The notes below the pieces were generated by a model. The model ran no database searches, was not told the origin of the DNA, and saw only the letters and a list, made by a program, of their open reading frames with translations. A stretch of 15,079 nt of DNA from Sphaerochaeta sp. (GTDB lineage: Bacteria > Spirochaetota > Spirochaetia > Sphaerochaetales > Sphaerochaetaceae), in NCBI GenBank assembly GCA_003456855.1, contig DMOO01000228.1, forward strand, positions 1-15,079, in the 5' to 3' direction. Positions within the stretch are counted from its first letter, which is position 1. Each line of letters starts with the position of its first letter. This document shows positions 7,618 to 14,380 of this stretch, piece after piece. Both the position numbers and the translations under genes were made by a program.

Positions 7618-7665
7618 AACCAGCCTTCTAAACTTTAACCAGACACAGATTGGGAGGTCCTGAAC

Positions 7666-10026
7666 ATGTCCACCAGCGCAACAATTGATGGCTCGGTTCT
7701 CGGAAGGAAATTCGAAGGAATCGGTGGAGTCACCAGTAACGGGATGACCAAGCTCCTTCGAGAGTATCCTGCAGATCAGCGAAATGACATTCTGAACCTC
7801 CTTTTCACTCCCAAATATGGAGCTTCCTTTCACCAGCTCAAAGTCGAGATCGGCTCTGATGCGAACGGCACCTGTGGCACGGAGCCAAGCCACATGCGCT
7901 CAGAGACGGACTTTGACATAACAAGAGGAGTAGGACTTTGGCTGGCGACAGAGGCAAAGGCAAGAAACCAGAACATCATAATGGATGCAATCAGATGGGG
8001 AACGCCATCATGGATCACAGACAATGCAAAGAAATACCTCTACTATAGGAATTTCCTCCAAGGGGCGAAGGATGAGTTCAATCTGGACTTCGACTTTCTT
8101 TCGTCGGATGAGAATGAAGGTGATTTCAACAGGAACTGGGTTGTCAATGTCCTCAGACCAGGCCTCAACAGCGATGGATTCCCCAATGTGAAGCTCACCG
8201 GAGCAGACAGTACAACAGACTGGAATATAGCTTCAATGGTAAACAGCGATTCAGCATTGAAGGCCGCTCTCTACGCCATAAATGCACACTACAAACAGGA
8301 CAGCCCTGATGCCGCAAAGAATTGCGGACTCCCGATCTTTGACAGCGAGGATGTTGTGGCTTACCGTCACAAGTTCTCCTCTGCCTTGGACATGGCGCAC
8401 AAAATAATCCGATCCTATGCATCAGGAAGAATGGTCCAGTATGTTATGCATCCAATCATAGAAGCGATATACGACAATGTACCATATACATACAAAGGCA
8501 TCATCGAATCTGCCCATCCATGGACAGGACATTACAAGATAGAACCCGCACTTTGGGTTGTTGCACAGTTCACTCAGTTCTTTGAGCCTGGTTGGTATTA
8601 CATAAACAGTGGTTGCCACACTGCATCTGAACACAGTTATCTGACATTGAAAAACTCCAGCACCGGAGATTTCAGCATAGTGCTCCTGAACAGAAGTGCC
8701 ACAGAAGAGACTTTCAACCTCACCTTGAACAATCTGCAGGCATCATCGTTGCATGCATGGCAGACAACGGAAACCAGCCAGTTCATGAATCTTGCAGATG
8801 TACAGGTGAATTCAGGCTCAGCCTCAGTGACATTACCGCCTTATTCAATCTGCACGTTGACAACGACAACAGGGCAGTCCAAGGGCCAGCCTGTTCATTC
8901 AATTCCGGAAAGCACATCATTCAGCCTGCCGTACCAAGAGGATTTCGAATCGTATTCGATCGGCAAACAGCCGAAATACACCGTAGACCAGTCGGGGGCC
9001 TATGAGATAGCACCCGGCGGTAAAAACGGCGGTAATTGCTTGAAACAGGTCATCAAATACAGCAACAAGCCGATAGATTGGGAAAGGCGTGCCACTCCTT
9101 CCCCATATACAATCCTTGGAGGTCAGGAGCTGAAGAATTACAAAGTGAGCTTTGATTTCCTGATGGAGACAATCACTGACACCGACTATGAAGGCTATGT
9201 GCTTCTTGGTGCAAGATGCAACTTCGCGCCAACGGGAAACGTCCCAGCAGAATGCTACAACATACGAATCTTCCACGATGGAAGATGGCAACTGCGCAGT
9301 GCAGCGCTTGTACTCCAAAGCGGAATTCTCTCCTCTTTCGCTCTCAACACATGGCACAATCTGCAGTTGAGCTGTCGTGACAATGTCATCCAAGTATACT
9401 ACGACAATCAACTTCTAACAGAGACAACAGATACGGAATACCCCAGTGGTCATGTAGTGATTGGAAGCGGATATAACATTGTCCGCTATGACAACCTTCT
9501 AATCGAGCAGATTGACTCTTCCACTCCCATAGAATGCAAGCGCTTCAAGGAACTTGATGAAAGGATTGAATACATCGGATCCTGGGCGGAATCCGGAAGC
9601 AATGCAAAGAACTATCACCGTACGCTGTTGACCACGTCCATCAGAGGAGACGAGATGGACTTCACTTTCAATGGAACATCGGTGAGCATACTCGGAATGA
9701 AAGACATCGACTGTGGGTTGGCAGATGTCTACATTGACGGAAGTCTGATTGAGACAATAGATACGTATGCAGACTCTACAAAATACAGAAAAAGCCTCTT
9801 CTCTGCATATGGATTAACCGCTGCAGACCATTATGTGAGGTTGGTTGTCAAAGGAAGCCATTCAACGGATTCAACTGGCAATGCCATAAACATTGATGCA
9901 GTTGAAACAATTGGCGGAACAGGGTTGATTGATCCGGTCCATACACCGATAAGGCTTGCGACTGGAGAAAGCTATACGGGAACCACAAGGTTCAAGGACA
10001 TAAGCATCAGAAAAGGTATTTCATAG
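7666..10026 (+). CDS. GH59 galactocerebrosidase-family glycosidase with lectin domain and extra C-terminal domain, no signal peptide
   Basis: The 786-residue protein follows the layout of human GALC. The catalytic TIM barrel opens with LGRKFEGIGGV and contains KVEIGSDANGTCGTEPSHM (59-77), almost a GALC signature. E151 in DENEGDFN aligns with the GALC acid/base in WNERSYN, and E228 in FDSEDVV with the nucleophile in WSSEDFS. HPWTGHYKIEPALWV and FFEPGWYY (285-312) match substrate-pocket segments. A beta-sandwich (to ~410) and the LamG-like lectin domain (~422-620, PYQEDFESY ... GSGYNIVRYDNLL) follow. Beyond human GALC there is a jelly-roll-like domain (~632-749, GSW.......YHRTLLT..., TFNGTSVSILG, ADVYIDGSL) and a 37-residue tail. 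The family cleaves terminal beta-galactose, in animals from galactosylceramide. GGGAGG lies 8 bases before ATG and an in-frame TAA at 7636-7638 rules out an upstream secretion signal, so it should be cytoplasmic. The exact substrate is unknown. Confidence 0.88.
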   Translation: MSTSATIDGSVLGRKFEGIGGVTSNGMTKLLREYPADQRNDILNLLFTPKYGASFHQLKVEIGSDANGTCGTEPSHMRSETDFDITRGVGLWLATEAKARNQNIIMDAIRWGTPSWITDNAKKYLYYRNFLQGAKDEFNLDFDFLSSDENEGDFNRNWVVNVLRPGLNSDGFPNVKLTGADSTTDWNIASMVNSDSALKAALYAINAHYKQDSPDAAKNCGLPIFDSEDVVAYRHKFSSALDMAHKIIRSYASGRMVQYVMHPIIEAIYDNVPYTYKGIIESAHPWTGHYKIEPALWVVAQFTQFFEPGWYYINSGCHTASEHSYLTLKNSSTGDFSIVLLNRSATEETFNLTLNNLQASSLHAWQTTETSQFMNLADVQVNSGSASVTLPPYSICTLTTTTGQSKGQPVHSIPESTSFSLPYQEDFESYSIGKQPKYTVDQSGAYEIAPGGKNGGNCLKQVIKYSNKPIDWERRATPSPYTILGGQELKNYKVSFDFLMETITDTDYEGYVLLGARCNFAPTGNVPAECYNIRIFHDGRWQLRSAALVLQSGILSSFALNTWHNLQLSCRDNVIQVYYDNQLLTETTDTEYPSGHVVIGSGYNIVRYDNLLIEQIDSSTPIECKRFKELDERIEYIGSWAESGSNAKNYHRTLLTTSIRGDEMDFTFNGTSVSILGMKDIDCGLADVYIDGSLIETIDTYADSTKYRKSLFSAYGLTAADHYVRLVVKGSHSTDSTGNAINIDAVETIGGTGLIDPVHTPIRLATGESYTGTTRFKDISIRKGIS

Positions 10027-10051
10027 AGTTTAACTACAAGGAGGAAAAACT

Positions 10052-11572
10052 ATGAGGAAATTATCGGTTTTATTGTTGGTTCTTCTTTTGGCAACTAGTC
10101 TGTTTGCCCAGAGCGCCTCAGAAGTTCCAAAGACATCGGATGATCCGTTCTCGGATTATGTAGAGCTCATCATGTACAGTTCAGGTTCTTCCGGAAAGGA
10201 CAAGGAGATGGTGATGGAGAAGTTCAATGAACTGCTCAAGGAAAAATGCAACACCACCATCAATGTCACCTGTCTCGGATGGGACAACTACAGGAACCAG
10301 TATCAACTGATTCTGACCACAGGTGAACCCGCAGATCTGATGTATGTGAACCCAAGCCTGTACAGCCAGTATGCAACAACCGGCGCATTCACAGACCTGA
10401 CAGAGATGTTCCCGAAGTACATGCCGACGGTCTACAGCTATTTCACAGAGGGACAGCTGAACCAGGCCAAGGTCGATGGCAAATTGTATGAGATTCCATC
10501 ATATGAATCGAACTTCGGAACGAATGGAATCTTCTACAGACAGGACCTTGGAGAAAAGTACGGAGTGCCCAAGATTGACAGCATCGAGTCCTTCGAATCT
10601 TATGCAGATGCAATTGCAGCCAATGAGCCGGCTATCAGGGTCATAGACGGAAATCCGGAGCAGGCTTTGTTCCAGTTCTTCAAGGCTTACTATGGATTCG
10701 AGGCAATTGCAGGCTCGACATCATCTATCGTGATGGTCAAGAGCATGGACGACATCCATGACATAATCGCCTACCCGTTCACCGACGAATATGTCGAATG
10801 GGCTCACAGAATGCAGTCATGGGCACAGAAAGGATACTGGAGCAGCAATGCACTCTCCAGCACCACAGACCCATGGAGCAGCATCCAGGCGGGAACAAGT
10901 GCAATCACACAGGCAAATGCAGACGGAGCGAAGAACATGATGGCCTACATGGCTACAAAGGTCCCTCAGGCAGTCTGCGCCTACTGGCCGTTTGCACAGC
11001 TCACAGGCTACACATTCGTCAACCCGGTGACAGAGAACGGGTATGCAATCCCAGCATCCTCTCCAAATGCGGAAAGGGCCCTCAGAGTACTTGAGATCAT
11101 AAAGACAGACCAGGAGCTCTTCGATCTGTGGATGTATGGAATCGAGGGAAGACACTTCACAATCACAGCCGAAGGCAACCTCATCAAGCCAGCTGTAGGC
11201 GTGGATCCTGCAACCGTCAACAACCACAGCATGAGTGGAGCCCAGTACGCAATGAGAGTCAGCAACCTCATGAGAAACGATGATGGCGTATGGGAAGGCT
11301 ATGAGCCACTCTTGGATTACCTGAAATCCGTCGAGGTTCTCAACAAGTTCGGTTCAGCTTCACTCGACTATTCCAATGTCCAGGCAGAGCTCGCCGCAGT
11401 CAACCAGGTTGTCCAGCAGTACGGATACCCGATCAACATCGGTATTGTGGATGATGTCGATGCAGCGATTGCCGAGTACAGAAAGCAGCTCCAGGCCGCC
11501 GGAATCGACAAGCTCCTTGCAGAGGTGTCGGCTCAGATGGAAGCCTACTACACAAGGAACAACATCAATTGA
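10052..11572 (+). CDS. ytcQ: Periplasmic sugar-binding protein of the LplB/YtcP ABC importer (extracellular solute-binding family 1)
   Basis: This 506-residue protein should bind the oligosaccharide in the periplasm and deliver it to LplB/YtcP. Residues 1-19 are a signal peptide (MRKLSVLL..., cleavage predicted after LFA, before QSAS). There is no lipobox cysteine, so it is soluble in the periplasm rather than a lipoprotein as in Gram-positives. The pattern of family 1 binding proteins is visible: a first strand ELIMYSSGSSGKD, then GWDNYRNQYQLILTTGEPADLMYV, then the hinge region VDGKLYEIP and GIFYRQDL. The length and C-terminal helices fit the larger LipO/YtcQ-type proteins. AAGGAGG lies 7 bases before ATG, the strongest ribosome binding site in the window, in keeping with the high expression such proteins need. 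It lies 25 bases after the GH59 gene with no terminator between them, so the two are probably one transcript, ended by the hairpin after 11590. Confidence 0.92.
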   Translation: MRKLSVLLLVLLLATSLFAQSASEVPKTSDDPFSDYVELIMYSSGSSGKDKEMVMEKFNELLKEKCNTTINVTCLGWDNYRNQYQLILTTGEPADLMYVNPSLYSQYATTGAFTDLTEMFPKYMPTVYSYFTEGQLNQAKVDGKLYEIPSYESNFGTNGIFYRQDLGEKYGVPKIDSIESFESYADAIAANEPAIRVIDGNPEQALFQFFKAYYGFEAIAGSTSSIVMVKSMDDIHDIIAYPFTDEYVEWAHRMQSWAQKGYWSSNALSSTTDPWSSIQAGTSAITQANADGAKNMMAYMATKVPQAVCAYWPFAQLTGYTFVNPVTENGYAIPASSPNAERALRVLEIIKTDQELFDLWMYGIEGRHFTITAEGNLIKPAVGVDPATVNNHSMSGAQYAMRVSNLMRNDDGVWEGYEPLLDYLKSVEVLNKFGSASLDYSNVQAELAAVNQVVQQYGYPINIGIVDDVDAAIAEYRKQLQAAGIDKLLAEVSAQMEAYYTRNNIN

Positions 11573-11590
11573 CAGCAGACTGAACCAAAT

Positions 11591-11632
11591 ATGCAGACTT
11601 TCGTCAAAACAACGGAAGTCTGCATTCTTTTA
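11591..11632 (+). terminator. Rho-independent terminator after the substrate-binding protein gene
   Basis: ATGCAGACTT (11591-11600) pairs perfectly with AAGTCTGCAT (11616-11625), and TCGT/ACGG extends the stem to 14 bp with one G-U pair and a 7-base loop. It is followed by TCTTTTA. It lies 18 bases after the stop codon and would end or attenuate transcription before the regulator gene, separating high expression of the binding protein from low expression of the regulator. Confidence 0.82.
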
Positions 11633-11659
11633 TCCGGAAACTTGACTTAGAATAGAACC

Positions 11660-13816
11660 ATGAAACCCACCCGTCTGCTAATACTATTCTCTCTCGGCGT
11701 CCTGGCGATGGTCGCGATTCTGTCGTTCGGTTTCATGTTCATATACGAAAGGACTGCAGAACGACATATGATGACCTATGGGCAGATGGCCCTGGACAGT
11801 GAGGCATTGTATGTAAACGCAATCAGCGGCTCGACGAAGGACCTACTTGACAGTGTGAGTCTGGATGCTGACATTTCCAGACTGCTCAACTATGAGAATG
11901 TGTCCGCCAGTGATCTCCTGACAGGTCTGAGACGGCTCAGCCACTATGAATCTTCAAACTACTTCATAGACTCCATATACATCTTCAACCGCAGGAACGA
12001 CATGATCTATGTCTCCTCTCCCCATATGCCAGAAGCAGTGTACCCGACCAAGGACTTTCCGGACTTTGGGGCAAAGGACATATTCATGGATCACTCAGGC
12101 ATAAACAACCTCGACCCCATATTCCGCATCTTCAATCCGTTCTTCCCTTCCATAGACGAAATCCCATACCTGAGCTTCATAAGGTACAACACACTTGTGG
12201 GCCAGAATGAATCGAATGTGATCATGGTGAACATCCGTCAGGACATGCTGTCCAAACTCATCGACAGCAACGAGGCGGATGGGGAGTTGCTGTTGCTTCT
12301 GGACAACTCGAAATCAGTGCATGCAATTGCAGGAAACAAGGCCATGGCGACAGACAGCCTGCTGGAGACGGTTCTCAAACGCATGGAGAGAAGTCCCGAG
12401 AACTTCTCTCTTCGGTCAGAAGGCAAGAGGTACATTGTCTGCCAGACAGAGGTCCTAAACGGCAGGGCAAAGCTTGCAATGGTGGCGGATGAGGATGTGA
12501 TCGACTCCATAACCAAAACAAAAGGATATGGAAATGCCATAGTCCTGCTTGCCCTGCTGTTCGGAGCAAGCCTTCTTGTGACCGCATTCATTTTCAGGTT
12601 CATCTGGAAGAACATAAAGGCTCAGCACGAGGCAATTGAAGCCAACAAGAGGAAGGAGGCTGAGACAGCCATAGCGAACAGAAGGAGCATAATTCTGTCA
12701 GCCTTGCATTCAGGAACCTCTCTCGAAGCCCCTGGGATTATTCAGGAAAACACTGTTGAGATTATTGTGGCCATCTTTGTAATCGACAATTACCCGAAGC
12801 TTGTTGACAACATGGAAAGAATAGCGGACAGAAACACATTCAAGGAGAGACTCTGCTCATTCATCTCCTCCTGCATTGATGTGAATCTGAACCCATTGTC
12901 AACATACGAGGATGATGAGCGTTGCGTATTGATCATCCAGAACCCCATTGAATTGCCCGACATGGAGAAAATGAAGGATGAAATCCTGTCGGCCTTCGGG
13001 ATAACCGTTTCTGTGTTCGTCTCCGATCCCTGCACATTGGACAGCGCAAGCTCCACATATGAATACTTGAGCAAGTCCCTCTCCTACAGGTCCCTCCTGG
13101 GACCTGGGGTAACCGTGACTAGATCGATGGTCGAGGAACAGGAGATGACACCGTATTCGATACCGGATTCATTGCGAAGGAAAATGGCTGAGGAAATTCT
13201 CAAGCTCAATACTCCAGGCGCCATGGTCCATCTCAGAGAGATTCTGGACGGAATATCCGGAGGCTCGTACAGAAGCGCACAGGCAAGCCTTGTGAACCTG
13301 TCCTCCGCCTTGGAGGATGCAATCAGCAAACTCCAAAGGAACAACGGCATTGAGGAATCCTCTCTGTCAGACGCCCTTCTCTACAAATTCCTCAAGATGG
13401 AGTACATCGCAGAGATCTATGGTTACATTGAAAACATCCTTCATCAGACTGAACTTGCGGTTGAACAGAACAGGAACAGCAGACAATCGGAGCTTGTCAA
13501 TGAAATCGTCAGGATTGTAAAGGAATCCTGTGGAAACCGGAACTTCTCGATAGACACAGTATCGGAAAGGTTGGGCATGACATCTGCATACCTTGGGAAG
13601 GTCTTCAAAAAGACCACAGGAGAGACCTTCAGCAGATTTGTGCTCAATGAGCGAATGAGCAAGGCCTGCATACTTCTTTCGGAGACTGATGAGCCAATCG
13701 ACAGCGTAATCTACTCCGTGGGATTCGGGGACACACCCTATTTCTACAAGCTATTCAAGCAGGTGAACGGCTGCACGCCAGCCAGATACAGGGAGACATA
13801 TCGAAGAAAGGGCTGA
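11660..13816 (+). CDS. Membrane-anchored AraC-family transcriptional regulator, YtdP-like
   Basis: The 718-residue protein has a membrane segment at about residues 6-30 and a second at about 293-314. They bracket roughly 260 extracytoplasmic residues, probably a Cache-like sensor. A charged helical linker follows (KNIKAQHEAIEANKRKEAE), then a cytoplasmic region (~350-500) whose fold I cannot name with certainty; it resembles the degenerate GGDEF-like modules of YesN/YtdP-type regulators. The C-terminus (~613-716) is a clear AraC DNA-binding domain with two helix-turn-helices: IDTVSERLGMTSAYLGKVFKK and IDSVIYSVGFGDTPYFYKLFK, ending GCTPARYRE. Such regulators sense a ligand at the membrane and activate neighbouring LplB/YtcP importers. 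The likely targets are the divergent promoters at 7476-7665. No strong Shine-Dalgarno precedes ATG 11660, which suggests low expression. It probably depends on readthrough of the terminator or on a weak promoter of its own. Its stop lies 4 bases from the convergent fragment. Confidence 0.9.
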   Translation: MKPTRLLILFSLGVLAMVAILSFGFMFIYERTAERHMMTYGQMALDSEALYVNAISGSTKDLLDSVSLDADISRLLNYENVSASDLLTGLRRLSHYESSNYFIDSIYIFNRRNDMIYVSSPHMPEAVYPTKDFPDFGAKDIFMDHSGINNLDPIFRIFNPFFPSIDEIPYLSFIRYNTLVGQNESNVIMVNIRQDMLSKLIDSNEADGELLLLLDNSKSVHAIAGNKAMATDSLLETVLKRMERSPENFSLRSEGKRYIVCQTEVLNGRAKLAMVADEDVIDSITKTKGYGNAIVLLALLFGASLLVTAFIFRFIWKNIKAQHEAIEANKRKEAETAIANRRSIILSALHSGTSLEAPGIIQENTVEIIVAIFVIDNYPKLVDNMERIADRNTFKERLCSFISSCIDVNLNPLSTYEDDERCVLIIQNPIELPDMEKMKDEILSAFGITVSVFVSDPCTLDSASSTYEYLSKSLSYRSLLGPGVTVTRSMVEEQEMTPYSIPDSLRRKMAEEILKLNTPGAMVHLREILDGISGGSYRSAQASLVNLSSALEDAISKLQRNNGIEESSLSDALLYKFLKMEYIAEIYGYIENILHQTELAVEQNRNSRQSELVNEIVRIVKESCGNRNFSIDTVSERLGMTSAYLGKVFKKTTGETFSRFVLNERMSKACILLSETDEPIDSVIYSVGFGDTPYFYKLFKQVNGCTPARYRETYRRKG

Positions 13817-13820
13817 TGCG

Positions 13821-14255
13821 CTACAGGCAGATGGCAGCCATGTATGCCGGCAGGAACAGTATTCCGTCCTGCTCCTTAAGATTCTCCATGTGTATGACAT
13901 ATGGAACGTCCACCTGCTCGTGGTACTTTCTGCGGAACTTGTTGAGAGAGGACAGAGTGTACTTCTTTCCGGATTTCACCTCTATCGGGGAGATGTTGTG
14001 ACGGCTCGTCACCTTTGACTTTGAAACCAGGAAATCAATCTCCATCCTGAGGTCCTTGTCCTCTCGGTTTGAATTGGAGTAGAAATACAGACCTCTGCCC
14101 TTTGAGACAAGAATCTGGGAAACCACATTCTCGAACAACATTCCCTCGTTCACCTCAAGCTTTCCGAAAAGCAGCTTCCTGTATATCTCCTCAGAGACTA
14201 TTCCGTTCTCATCGAATGCATGGCTGATCAGAAGCCCTGTGTCTCCCATGTACAT
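13821..14255 (-). pseudogene. C-terminal fragment of a DUF4143-containing AAA-family ATPase
   Basis: The 144 residues match only the end of the common ATP-binding/DUF4143 protein, which is usually about 400 residues. MYMGDTGLL corresponds to the (K)xYxxDTGLL motif that opens DUF4143. GMLFENVVSQIL follows, then the nuclease-like core EIDFLV ... ISPIEVKSGK (a PD-(D/E)XK-type arrangement) and SLNKFRRKYH, ending LPAYMAAICL. The N-terminal P-loop ATPase, with Walker A and B, is absent. On the minus strand the codons just before the ATG read TAA TTC AAG; Phe-Lys is what intact homologues often have just before this motif, so the upstream part was probably lost by deletion or a stop mutation. The 125 bases further upstream show no remaining coding similarity. 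AAGGA lies about 12 bases before ATG, so a short protein might still be made. It is convergent with the regulator gene with a 4-base gap. Confidence 0.65.
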
Positions 14256-14320
14256 CTTGAATTAGTTCCTTACACCAAATCAAGCTTTTCAGACATTGGT
14301 AAGTCGTCATTACAAAGTCA

Positions 14321-14342
14321 GAGCCACCTGTCAGGGTGGCTC
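14321..14342 (-). terminator. Hairpin, possible terminator of the symporter gene
   Basis: GAGCCACC (14321-14328) pairs perfectly with GGTGGCTC (14335-14342) around a 6-base loop. It lies 39 bases beyond the symporter stop codon in its direction of transcription. On the minus strand it is followed by TGACTTTGTAATG, which has only a weak U tract, so termination may be inefficient or factor-assisted. No A/T-rich tail favours the plus-strand reading either. Confidence 0.45.
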
Positions 14343-14380
14343 CAGAAATTAGTAAGGAGTATTGACTAAGTTACATAATT

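Larger units (their letters stand above)
7476..7665. promoter_or_regulatory. Divergent control region between lplB and the GH59 gene
   Basis: This is the only sizeable noncoding stretch inside the locus. It carries two facing copies of AATAGAYARCCGAAA and three WTTTCAAAT-type words (7495-7503; 7521-7531, which is the odd palindrome AATTTGAAATT; and 7596-7606, the odd palindrome TATTTCAAATA). For the rightward gene a plausible sigma-70 promoter is TAGACA (7605-7610), an 18-base spacer and TAAACT (7629-7634), with GGGAGG at 7652-7657. For the leftward gene a -10-like TATGCA reads on the minus strand at 7508-7503, without a good -35. Both weak promoters would suit activator control by the locus's AraC-family regulator; this is inference. 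Confidence 0.6.

Noticed and set aside
8917..9411. Open frame on the minus strand inside the GH59 gene
   Set aside because: It runs opposite the lectin domain, whose sense-strand similarity to GALC is clear.
14267..14358. Seven-base inverted words TCCTTAC (14267-14273) and GTAAGGA (14352-14358) flanking the hairpin region, considered as insertion-element ends
   Set aside because: They are too short, with no transposase and no target duplication, and are expected by chance at this spacing.
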